The notes: a model not told the origin generated them from the letters alone. DNA of 64,000 bases from Aureimonas sp. AU20 (GCF_001442755.1 NZ_CP006369.1:186001-250000), one strand, 5' to 3'; counted from the stretch's first letter, positions 1-9,496 are shown. Made by a program: numbers and translations.

Positions 1-144
1 CCGAACCGCCTCTTCCACCGCGATCTCGTCGAACGGGTTCATCGACATCTTCACATTGGCCAGCTCGACACCCGAACCGTCCGACTTCACCCGGATCTTC
101 ACGTTGTAGTCGACCACACGCTTCACGCAGACCAGAATCTTCAT
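1..144 (-). CDS. etfB: Electron transfer flavoprotein beta subunit, 5' part only
   Basis: Only the first 48 codons are in the window; the gene runs off the left edge. The start [20 protein letters not shown] and the later [13 protein letters not shown] are the family's conserved N-terminus. EtfB pairs with EtfA and carries electrons from flavin dehydrogenases to ETF:ubiquinone oxidoreductase. Its ATG overlaps the stop of the upstream aminotransferase gene as ATGA, so it is read as the last visible gene of the lysine-catabolic operon. The D-2-hydroxyglutarate dehydrogenase of that operon belongs to a family that can donate electrons to ETF, which would explain the placement (inference). Confidence 0.9.
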   Translation of the reverse strand, partial: MKILVCVKRVVDYNVKIRVKSDGSGVELANVKMSMNPFDEIAVEEAVR

Positions 145-1376
145 GCGGTGTGTCCTTCCGTCAGCAGCGAACAGGCTTGAGCGATGCGATCGAGGGCTTG
201 GCGCAACTCCTCGTGCGACGTCGCATAGGAAATGCGGAAGTAGCCGGACAGGCCGAAAGCCGCGCCCGGCACGACCGCGGCATCGACCGCGTCGAGCAGA
301 TAGGCGCAGAATTCGCGGTCCGTGCGCAGCGTGCGTCCGTCCGGCGCGCGGCGTCCGAGCAGGCCCTCGCAACTGGCGAACGTGTAGAACGCGCCTTCGG
401 GCTTCCGGCAGGACAGGCCCGGAATGGCGTTCAGCGCATCGACCACGAGGTTGCGGCGGGCAGCGAAACTCTCGCGGCGCGCGGCGAGAAAGTCCTGCGG
501 CCCGTCCAGCGCCGCGATGGAGGCGGCCTGCGTCACGGAGGAGGGGCAGGAGGTCGACTGGCTCTGAACCACGGCCATGCCGGCGATCAGCTCGGCCGGG
601 CCGCCGGCATAGCCGAGGCGCCAGCCCGTCATCGCATAGGCCTTGGACACGCCGTTGACGGTCAGGCTGCGGGTCTTCAGCGAGGGATCGAGAGCCACGG
701 GCGTCACGAAGCGAAAGCCGTCGTAGACGATGTGCTCGTACATGTCGTCCACCATCAGCCAGACATGCGGATGGCGGTGCAGCACCTCGATCAGCGGACG
801 ATAGTGCTCCTCGCCATAGGCGCTTCCGGTCGGGTTCGACGGCGAGTTGACGAGGAGCCAGCGCGTCTTGGGCGTGATCGCGGCCTCCAACGCCTCGGGC
901 GTCAGGCGAAAGCCCGTTTCGGCACCGCAGGGAACGGCGACGGGCACGCCGCCGGCGATCCGCACGATGTCGAAATAGCTGGTCCAGCAGGGCGTCGGGA
1001 TGACGACCTCGTCGCCCTCGTTGAGGCTCGCCATCATGGCGTTGTAGAGGATCTGCTTGGCGCCGGCCGCCGCCGTCACCTCGTTCTGGGCGAAGTCCAG
1101 TTCGTTCTCGCGGCGGAACTTGTCGCGGATGGCCCGCTTCATTTCGGGCGATCCGTCGAGCGCGGTGTATTTGGTCTCGCCGCGCCGGATGGCGGCGATC
1201 GCCGCCTCCTTGATGTGATCGGGCGTGTCGAAATCGGGCTCGCCCGCGCCCAGAATGACGACCGGACGCCCCTCGCGCTTGCGGGCCGCCGCATGGGCGG
1301 TGATCTGAAGGATTTCCGAAACGCCGAGTTCCTCGATCCGCCGCGCCGGGCGGAAGCTTGGCCCTGTCCCGTTCAT
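141..1376 (-). CDS. PLP-dependent class I aminotransferase, probable 2-aminoadipate aminotransferase
   Basis: The 411-residue protein is an aspartate-aminotransferase-fold enzyme of normal length. It shows the SPSNPTG cofactor-pocket motif near residues 178-184 and the Schiff-base lysine K245 in [16 protein letters not shown]. It lies 8 bp after the ALDH7-type gene and overlaps etfB by 4 bp. The operon also encodes a 2-oxoadipate-consuming enzyme, so the missing step would be 2-aminoadipate to 2-oxoadipate with 2-oxoglutarate as acceptor, and this is the only aminotransferase present. Family is certain; the substrate comes from context. An aspartate or aromatic aminotransferase would look much the same. 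Confidence 0.85.
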   Translation of the reverse strand: MNGTGPSFRPARRIEELGVSEILQITAHAAARKREGRPVVILGAGEPDFDTPDHIKEAAIAAIRRGETKYTALDGSPEMKRAIRDKFRRENELDFAQNEVTAAAGAKQILYNAMMASLNEGDEVVIPTPCWTSYFDIVRIAGGVPVAVPCGAETGFRLTPEALEAAITPKTRWLLVNSPSNPTGSAYGEEHYRPLIEVLHRHPHVWLMVDDMYEHIVYDGFRFVTPVALDPSLKTRSLTVNGVSKAYAMTGWRLGYAGGPAELIAGMAVVQSQSTSCPSSVTQAASIAALDGPQDFLAARRESFAARRNLVVDALNAIPGLSCRKPEGAFYTFASCEGLLGRRAPDGRTLRTDREFCAYLLDAVDAAVVPGAAFGLSGYFRISYATSHEELRQALDRIAQACSLLTEGHTA

Positions 1377-1384
1377 GACGCGCC

Positions 1385-2902
1385 TCAGATCTCGAACACC
1401 ACGCCCTGCGCCAGCGGCAGCGCGCGGGAGTAGTTGATCGTGTTCGTGGCGCGGCGCATATAGGCCCTCCAGGCGTCGGAGCCGCTTTCGCGCCCGCCCC
1501 CGGTTTCCTTTTCGCCGCCGAAGGCTCCGCCGATCTCGGCGCCCGAGGTGCCGATATTGACGTTCGAGATGCCGCAGTCCGACCCCGAGGCGGACAGGAA
1601 CATCTCCGCCTCGCGAAGGTCCAGCGTGAAGATCGAGGAGGACAGGCCCGCGCCGACCGCGTTGTGCTTCTCGATCATGTCGGCGAAGTCGCCGTAGCGC
1701 ATGACGTAGAGGATCGGGGCGAAGGTCTCTTCCAAGACGGGGCCGGTCTGATCGAGCATCTCGACCAGCGCGGGCCTGACATAGAACGCACTGTCCGGCC
1801 CGGCCTCCGCCACCCGTTCGCCGCCATGGACGACGCCGCCCGCCGCGCGCGCCGCTGTCAGAGCCCCGTTCATGGCCTCGAAGGCCGCCCGATCCACCAG
1901 CGGGCCGACCAGGGCCTGGGTGGTCAGAGGGTTGCCGATGGAAACGGACCCGTAGACCTTTCGAAGGCGAGGCACGAACGCGTCGTAGACGCTCTCATGC
2001 ACGAAGAGCCGGCGCATCGTGGTGCAGCGCTGGCCCGCCGTGCCCATGGCACCGAAGGCGATGGCCCGCAGCGCCATGTCGAGATCGGCGGACGGGCAGA
2101 CGACGCCCGCATTGTTGCCGCCGAGCTCCAGGATGGAGCGGCCGAAACGGGCCGAGACCTTCGGGCCGACCTGCCGCCCCATGCGGGTCGAGCCGGTCGC
2201 GGAAACCAGGGCAACGCGGTGGTCCTCCACCAGCGCCTCGCCGAGATCGCGGCCGCCGATCAGCACCTGCGACAGGCCGTCGGGTGCATCGCCGAAGCGG
2301 GCGAGGGCGCGATCGAGGATCGCCTGCGAGGCCAGCGCCGTCAGCGGCGTCTTCTCGGACGGTTTCCAGAGCACCGGATTGCCGCAGACAAGCGCGAGCG
2401 CGGCGTTCCAGGCCCAAACGGCCACGGGAAAGTTGAAGGCTGAGATGACGAGAACGGGCCCCAGCGGATGCCAGGTCTCCATCATGCGATGGCCGGGCCG
2501 CTCGGTCGCGATGGTCAGACCGTAGAGCTGGCGCGACAGGCCGACCGCGAAGTCGCAGATGTCGATCATCTCCTGCACTTCGCCAAGACCCTCGGAGGGG
2601 CTCTTGCCGGCTTCGATCGATACGAGGCGCCCGAGGTCCGCCTTCGCGGCGCGAAGCTCCTCGCCCAGAAGCCGCACCAGCTCGCCGCGACGCGGGGCGG
2701 GAACGTCGCGCCAAAGCCGGAAAGCGCGAACCGCGCGGCCGACGGCCTCCCCGGCCGCCGCCGCATTCTGCTCCGGCAGCGCGGCGATGGCCTCGCCCGT
2801 CACCGGCGAGAAGCTCGTCAGCGTTCCGCCCGTGTACAAGCTGGAGGAAACGCTCATGCGGCCCAGCAGGTCGGCCGTGTCCTTGGCGATGGTGTCGGTC
2901 AA
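1385..2902 (-). CDS. amaB: ALDH7-type aldehyde dehydrogenase (aminoadipate semialdehyde / piperideine-6-carboxylate dehydrogenase)
   Basis: The 505-residue protein belongs to the ALDH superfamily. The general base is E259 in ELGGNNA and the catalytic cysteine C293 in GTAGQRCTT; these signatures match the ALDH7A1/AmaB branch, which oxidises 2-aminoadipate semialdehyde (or its cyclic form) to 2-aminoadipate. The start used is TTG, with a GAGG ribosome site 8 nt upstream and 13 bp after the preceding stop; an in-frame ATG exists at codon 16. It sits between the 2-hydroxyglutarate dehydrogenase and aminotransferase genes, where a lysine or pipecolate route needs it. The symbol is given by homology of role. 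Confidence 0.85.
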   Translation of the reverse strand: MTDTIAKDTADLLGRMSVSSSLYTGGTLTSFSPVTGEAIAALPEQNAAAAGEAVGRAVRAFRLWRDVPAPRRGELVRLLGEELRAAKADLGRLVSIEAGKSPSEGLGEVQEMIDICDFAVGLSRQLYGLTIATERPGHRMMETWHPLGPVLVISAFNFPVAVWAWNAALALVCGNPVLWKPSEKTPLTALASQAILDRALARFGDAPDGLSQVLIGGRDLGEALVEDHRVALVSATGSTRMGRQVGPKVSARFGRSILELGGNNAGVVCPSADLDMALRAIAFGAMGTAGQRCTTMRRLFVHESVYDAFVPRLRKVYGSVSIGNPLTTQALVGPLVDRAAFEAMNGALTAARAAGGVVHGGERVAEAGPDSAFYVRPALVEMLDQTGPVLEETFAPILYVMRYGDFADMIEKHNAVGAGLSSSIFTLDLREAEMFLSASGSDCGISNVNIGTSGAEIGGAFGGEKETGGGRESGSDAWRAYMRRATNTINYSRALPLAQGVVFEI

Positions 2903-2915
2903 TCTCGTGTCCTCG

Positions 2916-4322
2916 TCAGTCGAAGCGGGCGGCGCCGATGCGCGTGTCGCCCGAAGTTTGCAGGATCGCCGCCGACCACGCCTTCAGCCGTGGGTCGGAA
3001 TAGGCATCGAAATAGGCTTGGTTGCGCCGTCCAATGGCGTGTTCGGCGCTGAAGCTTCCACCGAACTCCTCGACCGCCACGGCGATGACGCGGTCGCGCA
3101 GCGCCTTCTCGGCCGCCTCGTCGCTCGCCCAGCGACTGCCGAAGGGAACGACGAGATTGAAATGCAGGCCGCCGTCTCCGAAATGCCCGAAATCGCAGAC
3201 GCGGATCTCGGGATGCAACCGCGCCAGCTCGCGCTGCATGTGAAGGCGAAAGGGCATGGTCTGCCCCCGCCGGAAGCCGAGGTCGAAGGCGATCAGCTTT
3301 CCGGCGGCTTTCACCCCTTCGGACAGGGCATGACGCAGCGCCCAACCGCGCTCGGGCGGCCCGAAGCGGGCGTCGAGGAGCAGATCGGGCTCTTCCTCCA
3401 TCAAGGCGGCAAGGCCGGACTGGAGCAGGTCTTCGAGCGGAACCTCCCCCTCCAGCGCGGGCATGGTCCGGGCGATCTCGACGAGCATGGCGTAGTCGGG
3501 GATCGGATCGGGAGAGAAGGGATTGCGCAGGGCCGGGACATGGGCGAGAGCGGCTTCCACCGCGCCCGACGACATGCCCTCGAACGCGCTCAGCATGGGA
3601 CCGAAGCGGCGCTCCATCGCGCGCAGCACGGGCAGCACGGCCTCCGGAGCGGCGGGAACCAGAAGCGCCACGGCGGTCTCGCGCGGCAGGGCCGAAACGC
3701 GAAGCTCGGCTTCCGTCACGACGCCGAACGCGCCGCTTGTGCCGATCAGAAGATGTTTCCAGTCCGGCCCGGTGTTGTTCTTGCGCACGCCCCCGCCCAG
3801 ACGAACCACGCGCCCGTCCGGCAGGACGGCCGTCAGACCCAGAACATTGGCCCGCACGTCGCCATGGCGCAGGAAGCGCGCGCCGCCGGTGTTGGTGGCG
3901 ATCATGCCGCCGATCGACGGGTCGGCTGAGAGATCGATGGGAAAGACCATGCCTTCGGGTTCGAGCCGGGCGTTGAGGTCGGACAGAAGCAGGCCCGCGC
4001 CGACGCGCACCGCTCCATTGTCGATATCGAAGGCGAAACTCTTCAGCCGCTCCAGGCTGAGCACGAGATCCTGGCCCGCGCCATCCGGCGTCGATCCGCC
4101 CACGAGCCCGGTATTGGCGCCCTGGGGAATGATCCGAACGCCGCTTTCGGCGGCAAGCCGCAGGCACGCGGCGACTTCCGCCGTATCGGCGGGACGAAGC
4201 ACCGCCAGGCATTGCCCCTTGTCGTAGCGCGCGCCGTGTTCGTACCGCTCGCGATCCGCCGGGTTCTCGATCACGAATTCGGCGCCCAGCGCGCCTCGCA
4301 GCGCGTCGAGAAGGGCCGTCAT
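2916..4322 (-). CDS. FAD-linked D-2-hydroxyglutarate dehydrogenase
   Basis: The 468-residue protein is a VAO/PCMH-type FAD oxidase. An N-terminal FAD-binding domain (PQGANTGLVGGSTPDG, residues 67-82) is followed by a C-terminal domain with the metal/substrate motif GHFGDGGLH at 379-387. The family oxidises D-2-hydroxy acids such as D-lactate and D-2-hydroxyglutarate. The gene overlaps the HglS gene by an ATGA, and HglS makes D-2-hydroxyglutarate, so oxidation to 2-oxoglutarate is the likely role. This family often passes electrons to ETF, and etfB is in the same operon. D-lactate or glycolate dehydrogenase cannot be excluded from sequence alone. Confidence 0.85.
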   Translation of the reverse strand: MTALLDALRGALGAEFVIENPADRERYEHGARYDKGQCLAVLRPADTAEVAACLRLAAESGVRIIPQGANTGLVGGSTPDGAGQDLVLSLERLKSFAFDIDNGAVRVGAGLLLSDLNARLEPEGMVFPIDLSADPSIGGMIATNTGGARFLRHGDVRANVLGLTAVLPDGRVVRLGGGVRKNNTGPDWKHLLIGTSGAFGVVTEAELRVSALPRETAVALLVPAAPEAVLPVLRAMERRFGPMLSAFEGMSSGAVEAALAHVPALRNPFSPDPIPDYAMLVEIARTMPALEGEVPLEDLLQSGLAALMEEEPDLLLDARFGPPERGWALRHALSEGVKAAGKLIAFDLGFRRGQTMPFRLHMQRELARLHPEIRVCDFGHFGDGGLHFNLVVPFGSRWASDEAAEKALRDRVIAVAVEEFGGSFSAEHAIGRRNQAYFDAYSDPRLKAWSAAILQTSGDTRIGAARFD

Positions 4323-5689
4323 GCGAGGGACGAGCCGCCGGCGAGGCAGGCGTCGAGGGATGCCTGTTCGATGGCGGCGTAATGGGCGAACTCGTCCAGA
4401 ACCGGCGCGCCGAGATCGGCTTCGAAGCGCCGCTGGTTCGGGCTGGCCACGAAGCTCTGCACGCTTTCATCGCCGAGATTCGACTGGAAGATGCCGGCTG
4501 CCGAAACGGGAAGGAAATCCTCGTAGACGATGGGCGAGCAGCGCAGCACGCCCTGGTCCAAAAGGGCTTCGAGATCGGGCGAGGGGATGCCGGCCGCGCT
4601 TCCCCGCCATTCGAAATAGCCGAGCCCCTGCCGGCGGATCTCGCGCCAGTCGTCCGGGAAGGCCTCGAAGACCTCCGCCAACACGCGCTCGTACTCCGCC
4701 GCGTTGGAGCCGTCCGCCGCCGGGGTGATCCGCGAGCGGACCTTCGTCAAAAGGCTGTCGTAGAGGGCGCGCCCCTTCGGGGTGAGGGCGATGCCCCGCG
4801 CCTCGATCTCGCCGAAGCGCGCCGTGTGCGAGCCTCTGGCCGCCTCGGCACCCGGGAAGGTCACGGCCTCCTCCAACGCCTTGAACGAGGTCTGGCGCAG
4901 GAGGATCGGGCACCGGCGCGTCGGCGGGCCTTCGATCACGGCCTTGGGCTGAATGCCCTTTTTCGGCATGTCGGCTTGCACCGCGTCGATATCCAGCGTG
5001 CGCGGCGTCAGATGGTTGATATGCGGGCCCTTGAAGGACACGACGTCGGCGACCAGACGGTGGGCGTCGTGCAGCCGCCCGTAAAGATCGGCGCTGACCA
5101 GAGCCTCGGGATGCCAGCGGAAGGTTTCGAGCGCTTCCGCCACGAACCGGTCCGCATCCTCGTCCGACAGGCCGCCCTCGATCTCGGCCTTCTCGATCAG
5201 CGCGAGGCAGCCGGGCGTGAAGATATCGCGCGTTGCGAGAACCGCTTCCGCTTCGGCTCGCAACGCCTCGTCGTCGATGAGTTCCAGGCGCAGGAGGGAG
5301 GTGAAGACGCGGAACGGATTGATGCGCAGCGCAGCTTCGCCCACGGGGCGGAACGCGGTGGAATGAACGGGCACGCCGGCCTCGGACAGATCGTAATAGC
5401 CGACGGGCACCATGCCCATCACCGCGAACAGTCGGCGGATCGTGGCCAGTTCGCGCGCCGTTCCCAAGCGGATGGCGCCGTGACGCTCGTCGCCGATGCG
5501 GCCGAGCTGTTCGGTTTCCGCCAAATCCTGCGCCAAGCGCGTGTCTCGTTTCAGGACATCGCCGTTCACCTCGCCGACGAGTTCCATGAGCGAGCCGTAG
5601 GCCGGAACCTCCCGGCGATACATGGCCGACATGGCGTTGGAAAATCGAGCGCGAATGGCGTCGGGGGAGGCGAGGCGGCTTTCGGTCAT
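4319..5689 (-). CDS. hglS: 2-oxoadipate dioxygenase/decarboxylase (HglS, DUF1338)
   Basis: The 456-residue VOC-fold DUF1338 protein would convert 2-oxoadipate plus O2 to D-2-hydroxyglutarate and CO2. The Fe(II) ligands I recall for Pseudomonas putida HglS (His70, His226, Glu294) fall at the same numbers here: H70 in DERHGAIR, H226 in GPHINHLTPR and E294 in ARFGEIEARG. The substrate-binding Arg74 is also present, so the protein looks fully active. It is the first gene of the minus-strand operon and diverges from a LysR gene across a 97-bp gap. The combination with a 2-hydroxyglutarate dehydrogenase, ALDH7 and an aminotransferase makes the assignment strong. Confidence 0.92.
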   Translation of the reverse strand: MTESRLASPDAIRARFSNAMSAMYRREVPAYGSLMELVGEVNGDVLKRDTRLAQDLAETEQLGRIGDERHGAIRLGTARELATIRRLFAVMGMVPVGYYDLSEAGVPVHSTAFRPVGEAALRINPFRVFTSLLRLELIDDEALRAEAEAVLATRDIFTPGCLALIEKAEIEGGLSDEDADRFVAEALETFRWHPEALVSADLYGRLHDAHRLVADVVSFKGPHINHLTPRTLDIDAVQADMPKKGIQPKAVIEGPPTRRCPILLRQTSFKALEEAVTFPGAEAARGSHTARFGEIEARGIALTPKGRALYDSLLTKVRSRITPAADGSNAAEYERVLAEVFEAFPDDWREIRRQGLGYFEWRGSAAGIPSPDLEALLDQGVLRCSPIVYEDFLPVSAAGIFQSNLGDESVQSFVASPNQRRFEADLGAPVLDEFAHYAAIEQASLDACLAGGSSLA

Positions 5690-5786
5690 GGCGTCGTCCG
5701 CAGAGCTTTACGTTGAGATGATCCTCATACAGCATAAGGCAGTGCGGCGATCCCGCTTTTTTGGACTGACTTGATGCGAGGCGGGA
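5690..5786. promoter_or_regulatory. Divergent promoter region between hglS and lysR, with inverted repeat
   Basis: This 97-bp gap must hold both the operon promoter and the lysR promoter. It contains an inverted repeat, TGAG-N6-CTCA, at 5714-5727. LysR proteins bind short interrupted dyads of about this size, so it is a candidate operator. No experimental consensus for this regulator is known to me. Confidence 0.4.
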
Positions 5787-6716
5787 ATGAAGTTGAGCCG
5801 TAGCCTGATGCCTGAACTCTCGGCGCTGCAGGTGTTCGACGCCGCCGCGCGGCATGGAAATTTCACCCGGGCGGCCGTCGAGCTCAATCTCACTCAGAGC
5901 GCCGTCAGCCGACAGATCCGCGACCTCGAAGCGCAGCTGGGCATCGTTCTGTTCGAACGCGTGCGCCAGCGCGTGGTTCTGTCGGGCGCGGGGCAGCGGC
6001 TGCGGGGGGAGGTCGCCGCCATCTTGCGCGGCGTGGAAGATCTGACGCTTCGCGCCGCCAGTTCGCGCGACGTGACGGGTCATCTGACCATCGCGACGCT
6101 GCCGACCTTCGGCAGCCGCTGGCTGACGCCCCGCCTGCCTCGCTTTCTGGAACTCCATCCCGGGCTTCAAGCCACGATCCTGTCCCGCTCGGACTGCTTC
6201 GATCTGGTCGAGGCCGGCGCGGATCTGGCCATCCATTATGGAAAACCGACCTGGCCCGGTGCGACCTGCTCCTATCTCTGCGCCGAAACAGTGGTGTCCG
6301 TCGCCGCTCCGTTCTGTCTGACGGAGGGTCCTTCGCTCCGGGACGACATCCCGCTGCTGCACCTGACATCGCGCCCCGCGCTCTGGTCGCAATGGCTTTC
6401 GCTCAACGGCGGGGACGTGACGCGCGGATTTCGCGGGCATCGGTTCGACCAGTTTTCATTCCTGATCGAAGCCGCCTTGGCGGGAATGGGCGCGGCGCTT
6501 CTGCCGACCTATCTGATCGAGCGTGAGATGCAGGTCGGGCAACTCGTCGCGATCGAAGGCAAGCCGCTCGCCACCGAGATGGCCTACTACATCGCCATAC
6601 CCGACGGCCAGATTTCCGCTCCCATAGCGCAATCCTTCGCGAGTTGGATCGCCACGCAGATCGGAGGGTCCGGCTCGGATCGGCTCCCTGAAAAGGACGG
6701 TCCGCTGCTTGGATAA
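5787..6716 (+). CDS. LysR-family transcriptional regulator (GcvA-like)
   Basis: The 309-residue protein has the N-terminal winged helix-turn-helix of LysR proteins (roughly residues 10-70, with ALQVFDAAARHGNFTRAA and QSAVSRQIRDLEAQLG) followed by a periplasmic-binding-like effector domain. The sequence is closest to the GcvA-type branch that often controls amino acid catabolism. The chosen ATG follows a purine-rich GAGGCGGGA; a second in-frame ATG lies at codon 8. It is transcribed away from hglS, the classic LysR arrangement, so it probably senses a lysine-pathway intermediate and activates the operon (inference). Confidence 0.88.
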   Translation: MKLSRSLMPELSALQVFDAAARHGNFTRAAVELNLTQSAVSRQIRDLEAQLGIVLFERVRQRVVLSGAGQRLRGEVAAILRGVEDLTLRAASSRDVTGHLTIATLPTFGSRWLTPRLPRFLELHPGLQATILSRSDCFDLVEAGADLAIHYGKPTWPGATCSYLCAETVVSVAAPFCLTEGPSLRDDIPLLHLTSRPALWSQWLSLNGGDVTRGFRGHRFDQFSFLIEAALAGMGAALLPTYLIEREMQVGQLVAIEGKPLATEMAYYIAIPDGQISAPIAQSFASWIATQIGGSGSDRLPEKDGPLLG

Positions 6717-6853
6717 GTGCCTTCGCCCGAAGCGGCGAGGGATGGCGATCGGGATTTTCGGCCCGCCGGCGTCTTCGCGTGGTCGCTCTGGCGAGGAGCC
6801 CATCGAGCCGACGCTCGACAGGCCCATCTCTCGTCCAAAACGCAACTGGAGCG

Positions 6854-7921
6854 CTAAAGACGCCTGCCGGTCGCCTTGTCGAAGAAGTGCGTGTTGGCCG
6901 ACGCCAGCGACAGCATCACGCGGTTGCCGGGTTGGAAATCGACGCGTTGGCGAAGGACCCAGGTCATCGGCGTGCCGGCGACGTCCAGTTCGACATGGGT
7001 CTCCGATCCCGTCGGTTCCACCACCGTGACCGACGCCGGCACGCCATCCCCTTCGGTACCGAACGCGATATCCTCGGGACGGATACCGACGACGATGTCG
7101 CGATCCGCCGCCTGCGCCGGAGCGGACAGAAGGGGGACCACGGTTCCCGCCTTGGTTTCCAGCACCGGCGCCTCGCCCGCCCGCAGGCGCCCCTCCAGAA
7201 AGTTCATCGCGGGCGAGCCGAGAAAGCCGGCGACGAAGATGTTGTCGGGTCGGTCGTAGAGTTCCAGGGGCGTTCCCATCTGCTCGATCCGGCCGCCCTG
7301 CAGCACGACGATCTTGTCGGCCATGGTCATCGCCTCGATCTGGTCGTGCGTGACATAGACGATCGTGGTCTTCAGCCGCTGGTGGAGCGCCTTGATCTCG
7401 GCGCGCATCTTCACGCGCAGCTTGGCGTCGAGATTGGAGAGGGGTTCGTCGAACAGGAAGACCTTGGGATCGCGCACGATGGCGCGGCCCATGGCGACGC
7501 GCTGGCGCTGGCCGCCGGACAGTTGCGAGGGGCGGCGGTCCAGAAGCGGCGTCAGGCCGAGAATGTCGGCCGCCCGGCCGACCTTCTGCGTGATCTCGGC
7601 CCGCTTCGCGCCCGCCATCTCCAGGGCGAACCCCATGTTCTGCGCGACTGTCATCTGCGGGTAGAGTGCATAGTTCTGGAACACCATGGCGATGTTGCGA
7701 TCCTTCGGCTGCAGGCCGTTGACCACGCCGCCGTCGATTAGGATCTCGCCGCCCGAAATGTCCTCCAGACCGGCGATCATGCGCAGAAGGGTCGATTTCC
7801 CGCAGCCCGACGGGCCGACGAGGATGACGAACTCGCCATCCTTGATGTCGATGTCGACGCCGTGGATGATGTCGACGCTGCCGTAGGATTTTTTGAGGTT
7901 GCGCACATTCAGGGTGGCCAT
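6854..7921 (-). CDS. Sugar ABC transporter ATPase, UgpC/MalK type
   Basis: The 355-residue protein has the full CUT1-type ATPase layout: Walker A GPSGCGKST at 36-44, signature LSGGQRQR, Walker B with FDEPLSNLDAKLR, and a C-terminal MalK-like regulatory OB domain (MNFLEGRL, GIRPEDI). The reading frame stays open upstream, but the start MATLNVRNLKKSYG with AAGGA ahead of it is the family start. It is the last gene of a minus-strand operon with a binding protein, two permeases and a glycoside-hydrolase-like protein, and energises that importer. Confidence 0.93.
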   Translation of the reverse strand: MATLNVRNLKKSYGSVDIIHGVDIDIKDGEFVILVGPSGCGKSTLLRMIAGLEDISGGEILIDGGVVNGLQPKDRNIAMVFQNYALYPQMTVAQNMGFALEMAGAKRAEITQKVGRAADILGLTPLLDRRPSQLSGGQRQRVAMGRAIVRDPKVFLFDEPLSNLDAKLRVKMRAEIKALHQRLKTTIVYVTHDQIEAMTMADKIVVLQGGRIEQMGTPLELYDRPDNIFVAGFLGSPAMNFLEGRLRAGEAPVLETKAGTVVPLLSAPAQAADRDIVVGIRPEDIAFGTEGDGVPASVTVVEPTGSETHVELDVAGTPMTWVLRQRVDFQPGNRVMLSLASANTHFFDKATGRRL

Positions 7922-7946
7922 GAGTTGATCCTTCGCCCGGCGTCGG

Positions 7947-9461
7947 TCAGCGGCTACGGCGCACGCGCAGCGCAAGATAGGGCTGGCCTGGAAGTTCCAC
8001 GCCGAAGGCCGCGTCCGCCTTGCCGCCCCGCACGATCGAGCCATGCCGTGTGGGGTGAGGGATGGGCGCCTCGACCTTGCGCGCGGGCGTCACGGTCATG
8101 TTCCAGGTGTCGATGATGTCGACCTCGTAGTCGTCGCCTTCCGTGGGCAAGCCCGTCGACCAGACGATGGGCTGATGCTCGCCGAGATAGATGTAGCGCG
8201 TCCGCCCGTCGCTGGCCCCCGACACGCGCGTCCATGGAAACGACCCGAACTTGCCCAGAGGGTCGAGGCCGGTGACGTCGTCCTTTTCCAGAAGGTCGCG
8301 CAGGAAGCCGATGCGCTTCCAGGCCTCGCCGCGCAGCTCCCCGCCCTTGGCCCACCAGATCAGGTCGTCAGGATGGGAATAGGTCTCGCCGTGTCCGGCG
8401 TAGCCGCCTCGCGTCACCGTGAGCCAGAAGCGATGGACCAACTCCTGAGCGCTCAGATTGCCCCAGCTCTGAACGATGTCGCCCTCGTATTCCGGCTCGT
8501 CGTTGACCACCGGCTTTCCATAGGCGTCACGCCATTCCTGCGTTCGTTTGACGTCGGGATTCTGGATGCAGACATGGGTGACCCACGGCTTGCGATGATT
8601 GAAGTTCATCGTCGCTTCGCCGTTATGGATGGACCGCAGATGTTGGTAGGGATCGTTCTCTTCCAGAATATGGAAGTAGCGGTCCCACTGTTCCATCGGC
8701 TTGGTGTCCAGCAGGAAGTCGTATTCGTTGGCCAGCGCCCACCAGACGTTGCGATAGGCCGAGAGACGCGCGGCGAGATAGGCGACGTAGCGATAGTCCT
8801 GCTCGGCGCTCATGTCGCTATATCCCCAGCGGTCGTAGGGATGGAACAGGATGATGTCGGCCTCGATGCCGAGATCGCACAAAGCGGCGACCTGGCGCTC
8901 GAAATGGCGGAAATGCGCGGGGTTGAAGCGGTCGAAATCTTGGCTGCCATCGGCGCCGGTCTCGAAGCAGCGATGCAAAGGTTCGTTGGTGTTGTAGGGA
9001 TAGTCCTTCGGGAAAACGCCCATGCGGATCTTGTTGAATCGCGCCTGCTTCAGGGTTTCCAGCGTCTGCGCCTGCATCTCGAGCGGCTGGTGCGTCCACG
9101 CATAGCAGGTGGTTCCGAACGACAGGAACGGCGTTCCGTCGGCATGGGCGAAGTGGAACTTGTCGCGCACGCGAACCGGGCCGTGGTTGGCCGCCCCGGC
9201 GGGGCCGACCTGAAAGGCGCCTGACTGGCCGTCGAGCTCCGCGCAGTTCGACCGGGTCCGGTAGGTCCACTCGCCCTCGGTGTCGGGCATGAACCGGATG
9301 CGATAGACGCCGTCCCCGTCGTAGAAACCGGGAACGCGGATTTCCCGGCTCTTCTGGATGAAGAGCGCGTCCAGCTCGACGTCGCGATAGGGATTGCCGC
9401 TGGAAGGTCCTTCGAGCGAGGTTTCGAACACGCCCCATTTTTCGACGGATGCACTGATCAT
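7947..9461 (-). CDS. DUF5060/DUF4038/DUF5605 glycoside-hydrolase-like protein
   Basis: The 504-residue protein has no signal peptide, so it acts in the cytoplasm. An N-terminal beta-sandwich like DUF5060 (EKWGVFETSLEGPSSGNPY to about residue 80) leads into a TIM-barrel DUF4038-like domain (FLSFGTTCYAWTHQ; HPYDRWGYSD; WWALANEYDF, with a likely catalytic glutamate in the ANEYDF block), then a DUF5605-like C-terminal domain. Relatives include GH140-type apiosidases and other poorly characterised glycosidases. The ATG has AAGGGA at good spacing. It lies between the permease and ATPase genes of a sugar importer, so it probably hydrolyses the imported glycoside. The substrate is unknown. Confidence 0.8.
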   Translation of the reverse strand: MISASVEKWGVFETSLEGPSSGNPYRDVELDALFIQKSREIRVPGFYDGDGVYRIRFMPDTEGEWTYRTRSNCAELDGQSGAFQVGPAGAANHGPVRVRDKFHFAHADGTPFLSFGTTCYAWTHQPLEMQAQTLETLKQARFNKIRMGVFPKDYPYNTNEPLHRCFETGADGSQDFDRFNPAHFRHFERQVAALCDLGIEADIILFHPYDRWGYSDMSAEQDYRYVAYLAARLSAYRNVWWALANEYDFLLDTKPMEQWDRYFHILEENDPYQHLRSIHNGEATMNFNHRKPWVTHVCIQNPDVKRTQEWRDAYGKPVVNDEPEYEGDIVQSWGNLSAQELVHRFWLTVTRGGYAGHGETYSHPDDLIWWAKGGELRGEAWKRIGFLRDLLEKDDVTGLDPLGKFGSFPWTRVSGASDGRTRYIYLGEHQPIVWSTGLPTEGDDYEVDIIDTWNMTVTPARKVEAPIPHPTRHGSIVRGGKADAAFGVELPGQPYLALRVRRSR

Positions 9462-9496
9462 GGAATTCCCTTGCATGAAAGGCGATGGAGGTTCGG

